DNA from: Jeotgalicoccus halotolerans
GTDB taxonomy: Bacteria > Bacillota > Bacilli > Staphylococcales > Salinicoccaceae
DNA: 64,000 nt
Direction: 5' to 3'
Assembly (NCBI RefSeq): GCF_003387165.1
Contig: NZ_QUMW01000011.1
Location: 159,877-223,876 of the forward strand
In this document: positions 51,561 through 61,588 of the stretch, piece by piece
Numbering within the stretch: position 1 is the first letter of the stretch
How the letters are laid out: each line of letters starts with the position of its first letter
The notes under the pieces: generated by a model
What the model was told of the DNA's origin: nothing
The model's input: the letters and a program-made list of their open reading frames with translations, nothing else
Databases searched by the model: none
Translations under genes and position numbers: made by a program

Positions 51561-52940
51561 TTAATCTTTGTACTGTGCATGTTTAATTGCCTGTTTTAAT
51601 GTTTTAACTCCGATTGCTTCAATCCCCTCGGGCACATTCACCCCGCTTAAATTAGATGCGGGTACAATCGCGCGTTTGAAGCCGAGCTTGGCTGCTTCCT
51701 GCAGGCGCTGTTCTATCTTGGTAACCCGTCTTATTTCGCCAGTTAATCCTACTTCCCCGATGAAACAGTCGTCCCCGCGCACCGCTATATTCTGAAAGCT
51801 CGATGCAATACTGATAATGATGCTTAAATCAACTGCGGGTTCATCGAGTTTCACTCCGCCCGCTACTTTAATATAAGCGTCATGCTGCTGCATCAGCAGC
51901 CCTTCCGATTTTTCAAGCACTGCCATTAAGAGCGACAGCCGGTTTGTATCCACTCCGGTTGCCATGCGCCTCGGATTATGGAAATGCGTCGGTGTGACCA
52001 GAGACTGGACTTCAACAAGCATGGCCCGTGTTCCTTCCATCGTCGCGACGATGGCCGACCCCGGAGCATTTTTGGAACGTTCTTCCAGAAAGATTTCCGA
52101 CGGGTTCAGCACTTCTTCCAGACCTTTTGCTTTCATCTCGAATATACCCATTTCGTTCGTCGAACCGAAACGGTTTTTAACAGCGCGCAATATACGGTAT
52201 GTGTGGTGCTGATCTCCTTCGAAATAAAGAACAGTATCTACCATGTGTTCAAGCAATCTCGGCCCCGCAATCTGGCCGTCTTTCGTCACGTGTCCGACAA
52301 TAAAAGTCGCAATATTATTGCCTTTTGCAATATTCATAATCGACTGCGTGCTTTCCCTTACCTGAGCAACACTGCCCGGCGCGCTGGTTACATCGGGATG
52401 GAATACTGTCTGGATTGAGTCAATAATAAGAAAGTCGGGTTTTAAACGTTTAATTTCTTCATGAATATATAATAAGTTCGTTTCACAAAAAACGGTCAGA
52501 TCCGACGATGATGCTGTAATACGGTCTGCCCGCATTTTAATCTGTTCAAGTGATTCCTCTCCGGAAACATAAAGCACATTATGATTCTCAGCTAAAATCA
52601 ATGCCGTCTGCAGTAAAATTGTCGATTTCCCAATCCCGGGGTCACCGCCGATTAAAATGAGGGAGCCATTTACGATACCGCCGCCGAGCACCCGGTCGAA
52701 CTCTCCGGAACGCGTTGTCGTCCGCGGTGTGTCCTGTTTTTTTATGGTTGTTAATTTAGTCGCGCGGGAACGGTCTTCAGAGGGCGTCTTCCCCAGCGTG
52801 CCGCGCCCCGGCGCAGATTCTTTATGCACTATTTTTTCTTCGAGCTGGTTCCATGCTCCGCAGTTCGGGCATTTCCCCATCCACTTCGGCGTCTCATAGC
52901 CGCAGGCCATACATTCAAATGATACTTTCGCTTTTGCCAT
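51561..52940 (-). CDS. radA: DNA repair protein RadA
   Basis: 459 residues: zinc finger Cys10-Cys13 and Cys24-Cys27, RecA-type Walker [11 protein letters not shown], the RadA-specific KNRFGS motif and a C-terminal Lon-S16-like domain. Branch-migration helicase in recombination. 14 bp upstream of yacL. Confidence 0.97.
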   Translation of the reverse strand: MAKAKVSFECMACGYETPKWMGKCPNCGAWNQLEEKIVHKESAPGRGTLGKTPSEDRSRATKLTTIKKQDTPRTTTRSGEFDRVLGGGIVNGSLILIGGDPGIGKSTILLQTALILAENHNVLYVSGEESLEQIKMRADRITASSSDLTVFCETNLLYIHEEIKRLKPDFLIIDSIQTVFHPDVTSAPGSVAQVRESTQSIMNIAKGNNIATFIVGHVTKDGQIAGPRLLEHMVDTVLYFEGDQHHTYRILRAVKNRFGSTNEMGIFEMKAKGLEEVLNPSEIFLEERSKNAPGSAIVATMEGTRAMLVEVQSLVTPTHFHNPRRMATGVDTNRLSLLMAVLEKSEGLLMQQHDAYIKVAGGVKLDEPAVDLSIIISIASSFQNIAVRGDDCFIGEVGLTGEIRRVTKIEQRLQEAAKLGFKRAIVPASNLSGVNVPEGIEAIGVKTLKQAIKHAQYKD

Positions 52941-53152
52941 TCGTGTATATTCTCCCCCAATTATATTTACGTATTACTATTGTATTATTTATTTCAGCTT
53001 ATTTAAAGGCAGAAGCCTGTAAGAATAATGATATTACAGAGTATTGTTCGTTCCTTCACAAAATATTTTCAGACTATTCCATCAGTACAGTTGCAAAACA
53101 CTTTCAACTTCTTTAAAATATGTTCATATTCTTAAAAAGAAAAGGAGATTCT

Positions 53153-54631
53153 ATGCAGTCATTTAATGATTTTTCCAAAAGCGCCGGGTCATACAAGACT
53201 TTGCCGCTGATTGAAAGTTTTTACACCGATGTACTGACACCGATTCATATGTTCAATGCCTTAAAAGACGACGCGCTGTATATTTTAGAAAGTCAGGACC
53301 CTGCATCAGAATGGTCGAATTATTCATTTATCGGCCTGGATCCTTTTATCGATATAAGTGAAGCGGAGAACGGTTTTCTTATGACCGATCTCGACACAGA
53401 TAAAACGTTTACCTTCACCACTTTGCAGGAAGCGCTTGATTATGCTGGAAATTATGTCGATGCATATACTGACAGTATTGACCTTCCTTTTAAAGGCGGG
53501 GCTGTCGGCTACATCAATTACGAGGCAGTGCAGGATCTCGCCGGCATCGAGCCGCGCAACAGCAGCAGTCAAGGTAATTATCAATTCGTTTTCACACGGA
53601 CGCTGATTGCCTACGATCACCGCAAACAGCAGACTTCAATCATTTCATTTGAAAATCCCGAACGCTTTGAAAGTATTAAGGATACTTATAACACTTTGAA
53701 AACACGTATCCATTCACTAAAAAAACAACTGCAAAATAATATTCAGCTTGAGGATTTAATGCTCTCAAGAAGACAGGCAGAAAATCCGCAGCTGACTTTT
53801 ACAAGCAATTACCAGGAAGCTGATTTCAAACACGATGTCGATGTGATAAAAAATTACATCCACCGCGGTGAAATAGATCAGGCCGTACTTTCCCAGCGCT
53901 TTGATACAGTCACGCAGTGTTCGGGATTTCAGCTGTACCGGATTTTAAGAAACGTCAATCCGTCACCTTATATGTTTTATTTAAACTTCTCTAATGCAGA
54001 GTTGATTGGCAGTTCTCCCGAACGCCAGCTGCAGGTTAAAGACAATATACTTGAAATTCATCCGATTGCCGGCACGAGAAGACGCGGTGCGACGCCGCAG
54101 GAGGACGAAGCAATCGCACAGGAACTGCTCTCTGATGAAAAAGAAATTGCCGAACATAAAATGCTCGTCGAATTAGCTTTGGATGAGTTTCGTAAAGTGT
54201 CAGTGAAGGACAGCGTTGAAGTCAGCCGCTATATGACAATCGGCCGCTTCTCAGAAGTGATGCATATTATCAGTGTTGTCAATGGAACCCTCCGAGATAA
54301 CGTCTCACCGATTGAAGCTTTCTTCAATTCATTTCCGGCGGGCACGCTGACCGGCGCGCCGAAAACACGCGCCATGGAAATTATCCGCGAACTCGAACCC
54401 GACAACCGGGGGTTGTACGGCGGATGCATTCTGTACTACGGTTTCGATGGCAATATGGATTCATGTATTACGATACGGACAATGATTTTAGAAAACCATA
54501 CTGTCAGCGTCCAAGCTGGCGCGGGCGTTGTTGCCGATTCCACTCCGGAAGGCGAATTCCAGGAAACCGTCAACAAGGCGAGTGCGCTGTTCAACGCGAT
54601 CAATCTCGCAGAAGAAGTTTTTCATTCTTAA
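53153..54631 (+). CDS. trpE: Anthranilate synthase component I (orphan TrpE)
   Basis: 492-residue chorismate-binding enzyme forming anthranilate with TrpG. Chorismate-site blocks are intact: NPSPYMFYL, PIAGTRRRG (Ala in this motif, where PabB has Lys), the basic core and GAGVVADSTPEGEFQET. The N-terminal ALYILES block matches the tryptophan feedback site. ATG at 53153 is used because AAAGGAG lies 8 nt before it; the frame opens 11 codons earlier without a site. No trpG or other trp gene is adjacent. Confidence 0.85.
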   Translation: MQSFNDFSKSAGSYKTLPLIESFYTDVLTPIHMFNALKDDALYILESQDPASEWSNYSFIGLDPFIDISEAENGFLMTDLDTDKTFTFTTLQEALDYAGNYVDAYTDSIDLPFKGGAVGYINYEAVQDLAGIEPRNSSSQGNYQFVFTRTLIAYDHRKQQTSIISFENPERFESIKDTYNTLKTRIHSLKKQLQNNIQLEDLMLSRRQAENPQLTFTSNYQEADFKHDVDVIKNYIHRGEIDQAVLSQRFDTVTQCSGFQLYRILRNVNPSPYMFYLNFSNAELIGSSPERQLQVKDNILEIHPIAGTRRRGATPQEDEAIAQELLSDEKEIAEHKMLVELALDEFRKVSVKDSVEVSRYMTIGRFSEVMHIISVVNGTLRDNVSPIEAFFNSFPAGTLTGAPKTRAMEIIRELEPDNRGLYGGCILYYGFDGNMDSCITIRTMILENHTVSVQAGAGVVADSTPEGEFQETVNKASALFNAINLAEEVFHS

Positions 54632-54640
54632 TTTATGTAA

Positions 54641-54684
54641 GTAAAACCCCAATCCTCAATTTCTTGAGCGATTGGGGTTTCTTT
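54641..54684. terminator. Bidirectional terminator between trpE and clpC
   Basis: AAACCCCAATC and GATTGGGGTTT form an 11-bp stem with T runs on both strands. Confidence 0.88.
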
Positions 54685-57131
54685 TATGATTGTTCGACTG
54701 CGGCAGACGTTCTGTCTTTAGTCTCTACGGTAAATTCATCATTTTTATAATCTACCGTAACCAGTTTATTTTCAAAGCTTTCACCGCTAAGCAGCGATTC
54801 ACTGAGTGTATCCTCAATATTCTTCTGAATACTTCTCGCAAGCGGGCGCGCCCCGTATTCCGGATCGTAGCCTTCTTCCGCGATGCGCTCAGTCGCTTTT
54901 TCTGTCACTTCAATGTGAATATTCTGTTCGGACAGACGTTCGCGCAGCTGGTTAATCATCAGACTGACAATTTCTTTAAGATGTTCTTTCTCCAGCTTAT
55001 GGAACACGATAATATCGTCCACCCGGTTAATAAATTCAGGTCTGAAAGTATTTTTAAGCTCTTTCATCATTGTGCTGCGTACATTTTCATAACTCTCTGC
55101 AGCAGACCCGCCGAAACCGACGAATCTTTGATCCTGAAGTTCACGTGCACCTACGTTTGATGTCATTACGATAATCGTGTTGCGGAAGTCGACTGTCCGG
55201 CCGTTGGAGTCTGTCAGACGGCCGTCGTCCAGCACCTGAAGCAGCATATTGAAAACATCAGGATGCGCTTTTTCTATCTCGTCAAACAGCACAAGGGAGT
55301 ACGGTTTTCTTCTCACTTTCTCTGTCAGCTGGCCGCCGTCATCATAGCCGACATAACCCGGAGGTGAGCCGACGAGCCGTGATACCGAGTGTTTCTCCAT
55401 ATACTCACTCATGTCTACCCGGATCATTGCATCTTCCTCGCCGAACATCGTTTCGCTGAGCGCTCTGGCAAGTTCGGTCTTCCCGACACCTGTCGGTCCG
55501 AGGAAGATAAAACTGCCGATTGGACGTTTAGGATTTTTAAGTCCTGCCCGTGCCCGTCTGACTGCTTTTGAAATAGATGTGACTGCATCGTTCTGACCGA
55601 TAACACGCTCGTGTAAAATCGATTCAAGATTTAACAGTTTGTCCGATTCATCTTCTGCAATTTTAGCAAGCGGAATACCTGTAATACCTGCAACGACAAG
55701 TTCAATATCCGCCGGTGTTACCGACTGTGACAAGTCACCCTGCTCTTTTTTCCAGTTTTCTTCACACTCTTTCACCTGGCGTTCGATCTTCGTCTGCTGA
55801 TCGCGGTAATTCGCCGCCGCTTCAAATTCCTGGCTCTGCACTGCCGCATCTTTTTCTTTTTTCACAGTTTCAAGCTCTGTTTCGAGATCCTTTAAGTCAG
55901 GCGGCGCCGCATAGCTTCTTAATCTGACTTTGGATGAAGCTTCATCGATTAAGTCGATGGCTTTGTCCGGCAGGAAGCGGTCCTGAATGTAACGGTCACT
56001 CATACGCACTGCTGCTTCAAGCGCTTCGTCTGTAATTGTCAGACGGTGGTGCGCTTCATACCGGTCGCGCAATCCTTTCAGAATAAGCACTGCATCGTCA
56101 GCATTCGGTTCATCAACCATTACAGGCTGGAAACGGCGTTCGAGCGCTGCATCTTTTTCAATGTGCTTGCGGAATTCATCTAGAGTTGTCGCACCGATAC
56201 ACTGCAGTTCACCGCGAGCCAGTGCTGGTTTCAGAATGTTTGATGCGTCAATCGCACCTTCTGCACCGCCGGCGCCGATCAGTGTGTGCAGCTCATCAAT
56301 AAAGAGCACGACGTTACCCGCTTTATGAATTTCATCCATTACTTTTTTCATACGTTCTTCAAATTCACCGCGGTATTTAGTTCCCGCAACAACGGTGCCC
56401 ATATCAAGGGACATAACGCGTTTGCCTTTTAAGTTCTCAGGAGTTTCATTGTTGATAATAGCCTGAGCCAGTCCTTCTGCAATCGCAGTTTTACCTACGC
56501 CGGGCTCACCGATTAAGACCGGGTTGTTTTTCGTTCTGCGGCTCAGTATTTCCACTACACGCGTAATTTCATCCGAACGGCCAATAACCGGATCGAGACG
56601 CTCTTCTCTCGCAATCTGCGTTAAATCGCGTGCCAGCGAATCGAGCGTCGGCGTGTTCGTATCTTTTTCGACGCTGCTGTGCGACTGGAATGATTCGGGA
56701 TTCCCGAGCATTTTAATAACAGCTGCCCGCGCTTTTGTAATGTTTAAATCCAGATTTGCCAGTACGCGTGCTGCAACACCCTCGCTTTCACGAATTAAAC
56801 CGAGCAGTAGATGTTCTGTACCGACAAAATTATGATGCAGTTTGCGCGCTTCATCCATCGACAGTTCGATAACCTTTTTAGCACGCGGCGTATAGTGAAT
56901 CGAAGACGTTTTTTCTGTCCCCGTATTAATCAAATTATGAACTTCTTCATTAACCCGCTGTTCATCAATATTAAATGAGGCAAGAACTTTCGCTGCGATG
57001 CCTTCCCGTTCTTTGACCAGGCCGAGCAGCAGATGCTCCGTACCGATATTAGAATTTTTTAAGGTGATTGCTTCTTCCTGTGCATACGCCAGTACTTTCT
57101 GGGCACGCTCTGTTAATTTACCAAACAGCAT
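54684..57131 (-). CDS. clpC: Chaperone/protease ATPase ClpC
   Basis: 815-residue Hsp100: two N-domain repeats, first AAA+ with GEPGVGKTA, coiled-coil middle domain with a UVR-like segment ([11 protein letters not shown]), second AAA+ with GPTGVGKTE and the ClpP-binding loop. Works with ClpP and McsB/MecA. Begins 2 bp after the mcsB stop. Confidence 0.97.
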   Translation of the reverse strand: MLFGKLTERAQKVLAYAQEEAITLKNSNIGTEHLLLGLVKEREGIAAKVLASFNIDEQRVNEEVHNLINTGTEKTSSIHYTPRAKKVIELSMDEARKLHHNFVGTEHLLLGLIRESEGVAARVLANLDLNITKARAAVIKMLGNPESFQSHSSVEKDTNTPTLDSLARDLTQIAREERLDPVIGRSDEITRVVEILSRRTKNNPVLIGEPGVGKTAIAEGLAQAIINNETPENLKGKRVMSLDMGTVVAGTKYRGEFEERMKKVMDEIHKAGNVVLFIDELHTLIGAGGAEGAIDASNILKPALARGELQCIGATTLDEFRKHIEKDAALERRFQPVMVDEPNADDAVLILKGLRDRYEAHHRLTITDEALEAAVRMSDRYIQDRFLPDKAIDLIDEASSKVRLRSYAAPPDLKDLETELETVKKEKDAAVQSQEFEAAANYRDQQTKIERQVKECEENWKKEQGDLSQSVTPADIELVVAGITGIPLAKIAEDESDKLLNLESILHERVIGQNDAVTSISKAVRRARAGLKNPKRPIGSFIFLGPTGVGKTELARALSETMFGEEDAMIRVDMSEYMEKHSVSRLVGSPPGYVGYDDGGQLTEKVRRKPYSLVLFDEIEKAHPDVFNMLLQVLDDGRLTDSNGRTVDFRNTIIVMTSNVGARELQDQRFVGFGGSAAESYENVRSTMMKELKNTFRPEFINRVDDIIVFHKLEKEHLKEIVSLMINQLRERLSEQNIHIEVTEKATERIAEEGYDPEYGARPLARSIQKNIEDTLSESLLSGESFENKLVTVDYKNDEFTVETKDRTSAAVEQS

Positions 57132-57133
57132 GT

Positions 57134-58144
57134 TTATTTCCCTCCTAGTAATTCACGCATTAAGGCTGCCCGCGCACTTTCCGCGGCAATACCAGGTGAA
57201 TCGTATTCTTCTGTATTTACACGTTCTTTCACAAAGGCCGGCTGTATAAGCTGAAACCATTCTTGAAAATTAAAATTTTCAAGTTCAATATACGATAGAT
57301 CAAGACCGAGTTTCACATTGCTTAAATGCATCGCCGCTTCTTTTAAAGACAGCTTGTAAGCATGCTGCAGAATGCCGAGTGAACGGTTAACTGCATCCAG
57401 TGTATCAAGCGTCATTAAATGCTGTCTTGCCATACGTTCTTCTTCAATTAAACGATTCTTCAGCTCACTCAAATTATTAATAATGACTCTTTCTTCGAAT
57501 CCGAGCGTTACCTGATTGGAAAGCTGGTAAACAGAACCCAGCGGTTCTGAGCCTTCCCCGTATATACCACGCAGGGTAAATCCGAAACGTGTCAGGTTGT
57601 TATGGAAACGCTGAATTTTGTTCGTCGCCGCGAGCGCCGGCAGATGCAGCATAACAGACGCTCTCATGCCGGTCCCGATATTGGTCGGACACGCTGTTAA
57701 ATAACCGTACTGCTCATCAAATGCATATTCTATCTTTTCTTCCAATGTATCATCAACTGCTCCCGCTTTATCATAAAGCGCCTCGAGAGTAATATTTGTA
57801 CCAAGCGCCTGTATGCGGATATGATCTTCCTCGCCGAGCATAATCGAAATATCTTCATCACCGTTAATAAATACACGCGTACCGCGCTTCGCAAAATTGG
57901 GACTGATTAAATGTTTTTCAACAAGCAGCGCTCTGTCTTGCACAGACAAACCGCCGAGAGAGGTCAGGCTGTAACCGGGCAGCATTTTTGCCACCAGTCC
58001 TCCGAGCGCTTCGAGATCTTCATCATCTTCCAGCACATGGGTGAACGGTACGCCTTTAATATTGCGGGCGAGACGGATTCTGGATGACATTTCTATTTCT
58101 GTATTTACCGCTTCACGAATCCACGTACTTGTATGTCTATTCAT
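57134..58144 (-). CDS. mcsB: Protein arginine kinase McsB
   Basis: 336-residue phosphagen-kinase-fold enzyme that marks proteins with phospho-arginine for ClpC-ClpP. Blocks [11 protein letters not shown] and [18 protein letters not shown] are intact. Start set at the ATG at 58144, overlapping the mcsA stop by 8 bp; an ATG four codons earlier is possible. Confidence 0.95.
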   Translation of the reverse strand: MNRHTSTWIREAVNTEIEMSSRIRLARNIKGVPFTHVLEDDEDLEALGGLVAKMLPGYSLTSLGGLSVQDRALLVEKHLISPNFAKRGTRVFINGDEDISIMLGEEDHIRIQALGTNITLEALYDKAGAVDDTLEEKIEYAFDEQYGYLTACPTNIGTGMRASVMLHLPALAATNKIQRFHNNLTRFGFTLRGIYGEGSEPLGSVYQLSNQVTLGFEERVIINNLSELKNRLIEEERMARQHLMTLDTLDAVNRSLGILQHAYKLSLKEAAMHLSNVKLGLDLSYIELENFNFQEWFQLIQPAFVKERVNTEEYDSPGIAAESARAALMRELLGGK

Positions 58145-58649
58145 GCGCCCCACCATCCTTCAGTTCCTGTATCTGATCGCGGATGACCGCTGCTTCTTCA
58201 AAAGCCTGTGTTTTCACTTTTTCCTGCAGTGTTCTTTCAAGCGTTTCGATATCGCGTTTCAACTTTAAAGTATCGTGCGCCTGCGACGGTATTTTTCCGA
58301 TATGACGCTGCTGGTTGAGCTGTACACGTGTAACGATTTCCGGCACATAGCGTTCGAAATATTCGTAGCAGTGGCTGCATCCGAATAAACCGTTCTTCAC
58401 AATACTTTGCAGCGTCGCACCGCAGGTCGGACAGGCATGCTCTTCTGTTTCTGTCTGATTACGCTTTGAATTACCAGCAAGCATTTTTAACAGCGTTTGA
58501 ATATCAAACGGATTATCCGTCTGGTTGTAATTTATATCCATCGATTGATTGGCGCATTGTTCACACAAATACTGCTCCTGGTGAGTGAGCCCCGAACCTT
58601 TCGAAATATGAATTGCCGCTTCACGCTCGTTGCATATTTCACATTTCAT
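58137..58649 (-). CDS. mcsA: McsA, activator of McsB
   Basis: 170 residues: two zinc pairs (CEIC...CEQC and CPTC...CSHC) and a C-terminal UVR motif (LQEKVKTQAFEEAAVIRDQI). The ATG at 58649 follows AAGGAG by 7 nt; the frame opens six codons earlier inside that site. 4 bp after ctsR. Confidence 0.94.
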   Translation of the reverse strand: MKCEICNEREAAIHISKGSGLTHQEQYLCEQCANQSMDINYNQTDNPFDIQTLLKMLAGNSKRNQTETEEHACPTCGATLQSIVKNGLFGCSHCYEYFERYVPEIVTRVQLNQQRHIGKIPSQAHDTLKLKRDIETLERTLQEKVKTQAFEEAAVIRDQIQELKDGGAHE

Positions 58650-58653
58650 ATCA

Positions 58654-59121
58654 TCACTCCTTAGCATAGAGTATAGCTGTAATTATACGGCGTAAAATTT
58701 TTGCTCTTAAAATATCTCTGTAAGGCAGCTCAAGCGATAAAATTTCGCGTTTCATTACTGCATCTATAATTTGCGCTTCTCTGTAAGTAATCACTTCGTT
58801 TTCATACATAGACTGAACCAGATGTTCTGCATTTAACTGAGAAATGTTTTCCCCGATTAAATTCTGAAGATGTGCAAGGTACTCAGTTTCAGAATGCGTC
58901 TCCACCTTGGTGATTCTTATGTAGCCGCCCCCGCCGCGTTTACTTTCCACTACATATCCGTGTTCGTTTGTAAAACGGGTTTTTATGACATAATTTAATT
59001 GCGAGGGTACACAATCAAATTTTTCAGCGATGTGCGCGCGTTTAATCTCAACGGCTTCATTGCCAGACTGTTCAATCATATCTTTTAAATACTGCTCAAT
59101 GATATCCGACATGTTACGCAT
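58654..59121 (-). CDS. ctsR: Class III heat-shock repressor CtsR
   Basis: 155 residues: N-terminal winged helix with the glycine-rich wing SKRGGGGYIRI that reads temperature, and a C-terminal dimer/McsB domain. The ATG at 59121 has AAGGAG 7 nt upstream; the TTG-started extension would use that site as coding. It represses its own operon (ctsR-mcsA-mcsB-clpC) through the box found directly upstream. Confidence 0.95.
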   Translation of the reverse strand: MRNMSDIIEQYLKDMIEQSGNEAVEIKRAHIAEKFDCVPSQLNYVIKTRFTNEHGYVVESKRGGGGYIRITKVETHSETEYLAHLQNLIGENISQLNAEHLVQSMYENEVITYREAQIIDAVMKREILSLELPYRDILRAKILRRIITAILYAKE

Positions 59122-59133
59122 TTCATCACTCCT

Positions 59134-59150
59134 TCTGACCAACTTTGACT
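59134..59150 (-). promoter_or_regulatory. CtsR operator
   Basis: AGTCAAA-GTT-GGTCAGA matches the tandem heptad CtsR box (one mismatch) immediately downstream of the -10 box, ending at the ribosome-binding site. Confidence 0.85.
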
Positions 59151-59152
59151 AA

Positions 59153-59181
59153 AGTATACAGGCTATGTGTTTTTTTGGCAA
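59153..59181 (-). promoter_or_regulatory. ctsR operon promoter
   Basis: TTGCCA (59176-59181), 17-bp spacer, TATACT (59153-59158); typical SigA-type. Confidence 0.78.
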
Positions 59182-59276
59182 ATCTCTTGTTTATTTTTTT
59201 AAAAAAACAGCCCTTGTTAGCATTTCTCAAAAACTTGTATATTTTTGTTTATTTCTCTCAATATATCCTTTATTTC

Positions 59277-59290
59277 TGTAAACGTTTGCA
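59277..59290. promoter_or_regulatory. Catabolite-response element (CcpA site) upstream of nupC
   Basis: TGTAAACGTTTGCA matches the cre consensus at 13 of 14 positions and sits just before a TATAAT element (59292-59297) that would be the nupC -10 box, a position suited to repression. Confidence 0.75.
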
Positions 59291-59392
59291 TTATAATGAT
59301 TCAGTATCGCGTATTTGTAACATTTACTTTATAATTAAATGGAAACATATACATAGAGAAAATTTCATACATTATTTTTTTGGAGGCTTATT

Positions 59393-60604
59393 ATGAGTAT
59401 TGTAATGGGAATAGTCGGTATATTATTCGTCATCTTCCTGGCCTGGATTGCAAGTAGCAACCGTAAACTTGCGTTTAAGCACTGGAAAAACATTTTAGTA
59501 TTGCTTGTGTTGCAACTGCTTGCTGCATTTTTATTCCTGAGCACTAAATGGGGACAGACAATTATTCTGTGGCTCGCCAATGCGTTTGATCATTTACTCG
59601 CATTCGCAAGAGAAGGCGGATTATTTGTTTTTGGAGATTTAATGACCAACAGCGAGGGCGAAGCGGTAAATGTATTCTTATTTAACGTTTTAGTGCCTAT
59701 CATCTTCATTTCCGCCATTATCGGTATTTTATCATTCACGAGAATTTTGCCGTTCATCATTAAAGGTATCGGGTTCCTGCTTACAAAAATTACAGGTATG
59801 CCTTACATAGAGTCATACAACGGGGCAGCATCTATGATGCTTGGGCAGTCGGAAGTTTTTGTTTCTCTTAAAAACCAGCTGCCTAAAATGACGACACAGC
59901 GTCTGTATACACTGTCGGCACAGGCAATGAGTTCAATCTCACTGTCAATCGTTGGCGCATTCTTTACAATGCTTGATCCGCAGTTTGTAATTATCGCAAT
60001 CGTTCTTAATCTGTTCGGTGTATACATTATCGTTCATGTTATCAACCCTTACGATGAGGAAATTATTGACGGCGACATTGAAATCTCTACAAACCCTGAG
60101 AAAGGTAAGTCTTTCTTCCAGGTTCTTGGAGATTACATCATCGACGGCGGTAAAATCGTACTGGTTGTAGGCGCAATGCTTATTGGATTTATCGCATTGA
60201 TTGGTCTGTTAAACAATCTGTTCCTGCTGATTCCGGGTTCTAACTTATCATTCCAGGACATTCTCGGCTATATCTTCATGCCGATTGCCTTCCTGATCGG
60301 TATCCCTTGGAATGAAGCTCAAACTGCTGGTTCATTAATGGCGACAAAACTTATTACTAATGAGTTTGTAGCAATTCTTGAGTTTGGCACATTTGCAGAT
60401 ACCTTATCTCAGAAAACACAGGCAATGCTCTCAGTCTTCTTGATTTCATTTGCCAACTTCGGAAGTATCGGTATTATTGCAGGGTCTGTTAAAGGTCTTC
60501 ACAACGAAAGCGGGGACAAAGTAGCGAAATTCGGTCTTAAATTAGTATACGGTGCAACGCTGGTATCACTGTTAAGTGCAGTAATCATCGGATTCTTCTA
60601 CTAA
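59393..60604 (+). CDS. nupC: Concentrative nucleoside transporter NupC
   Basis: 403-residue CNT-family cation/nucleoside symporter with about nine membrane segments; family motifs GAASMMLGQSEVFVSLKN and GIPWNEAQTAGSLMATK are intact. TTGGAGG before ATG; its own terminator follows. Confidence 0.93.
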   Translation: MSIVMGIVGILFVIFLAWIASSNRKLAFKHWKNILVLLVLQLLAAFLFLSTKWGQTIILWLANAFDHLLAFAREGGLFVFGDLMTNSEGEAVNVFLFNVLVPIIFISAIIGILSFTRILPFIIKGIGFLLTKITGMPYIESYNGAASMMLGQSEVFVSLKNQLPKMTTQRLYTLSAQAMSSISLSIVGAFFTMLDPQFVIIAIVLNLFGVYIIVHVINPYDEEIIDGDIEISTNPEKGKSFFQVLGDYIIDGGKIVLVVGAMLIGFIALIGLLNNLFLLIPGSNLSFQDILGYIFMPIAFLIGIPWNEAQTAGSLMATKLITNEFVAILEFGTFADTLSQKTQAMLSVFLISFANFGSIGIIAGSVKGLHNESGDKVAKFGLKLVYGATLVSLLSAVIIGFFY

Positions 60605-60623
60605 ATTCTAAATTGCAGACGCA

Positions 60624-60659
60624 AAAACTCCGGAGGACAAATCCTCCGGAGTTTTTTTC
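60624..60659. terminator. Bidirectional terminator between nupC and the ZIP gene
   Basis: AAACTCCGGAGGA and TCCTCCGGAGTTT pair around CAAA, with A and T runs on both sides. Confidence 0.92.
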
Positions 60660-61468
60660 TACCCTAAAGCCACATCCAGCACCATCATAATCACAAAACC
60701 GATCATAAAGGCAAATACCGCCACATCGGAATGACCATTTTTCTGCGTACTCGGGATAACTTCTTCGACGACGACAAATATCATCGCTCCGGCACCTGCA
60801 GCAAGTGCATAAGGCAGTACAGGCTCCATGAACCCGATTAAAAGTACACCAGCCAGTGCAGCCATCGGTTCGACGATCGCAGACATCCAGCCCCAGAAAA
60901 ACGCACGTCTCCTGCTTGCTCCGTCTCCTCTAAGTGGCATGGACACCGCAGTTCCTTCCGGGATATTCTGCAGTCCGATACCGATTGCCAATGTCAGTGC
61001 ACTCAGCACCATAACCGGATCGTCGCTTAAACCTGCTGCACCGAATAAGATACCGATAGACAGCCCTTCCGGGATGTTATGCAGTGTGAGCGAAGTAATA
61101 AGCAGCGTACTGCGTCTCGAAGCTTTATAGGGCAGTCCTTCCGCCATGTCATCACCGCGGTGACGATGAGGGATCAATTTATCGAATAAGTATATAAACA
61201 AAGCACCGCCGAGGACGCCTACTAAGGCTGGGAACCACTCGCCTAACGGATTATCGGCGCTCGCTTCAATGGCAGGAGCGAGAAGCGACCAGAAGCTCGC
61301 CGCTATCATAATACCGCCGGCAAAACCTAGGGTTATATTTAGAAAGTTTTCACTTACACCTTTTGTCAGGAATACAATTGCTGCACCGAGGCCCGTCATG
61401 CTCCACGTAAATAACGTGGCGATTAACGCCTGCTGCCATGCTTCCAGACTCATAAATAAATCTAACAT
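60659..61468 (-). CDS. ZIP-family divalent metal transporter
   Basis: 269-residue, eight-helix protein; helix 4 has HNIPEGLSIG and helix 5 has QNIPEGTAVS, the metal-binding motifs of ZupT/GufA-type ZIP proteins, and a His-rich loop (IPHRHRGDD) separates helices 3 and 4. Imports zinc or a related metal; specificity unknown. Confidence 0.9.
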   Translation of the reverse strand: MLDLFMSLEAWQQALIATLFTWSMTGLGAAIVFLTKGVSENFLNITLGFAGGIMIAASFWSLLAPAIEASADNPLGEWFPALVGVLGGALFIYLFDKLIPHRHRGDDMAEGLPYKASRRSTLLITSLTLHNIPEGLSIGILFGAAGLSDDPVMVLSALTLAIGIGLQNIPEGTAVSMPLRGDGASRRRAFFWGWMSAIVEPMAALAGVLLIGFMEPVLPYALAAGAGAMIFVVVEEVIPSTQKNGHSDVAVFAFMIGFVIMMVLDVALG

Positions 61469-61588
61469 GTTTACTCTCCTCAGTGATTAATATTGTTTAT
61501 TATAACCCTTTTCAAAAAATTATAGTACCTAATAATACGGAATGTTATAATTGATACCCGAAGTCTAAAGTTAAAGGAGCGTATATGA

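Noticed and set aside
52955..53152. Tryptophan T-box or leader-peptide attenuator before trpE
   Set aside because: No T-box antiterminator sequence and no Trp-codon run with a terminator hairpin could be found.
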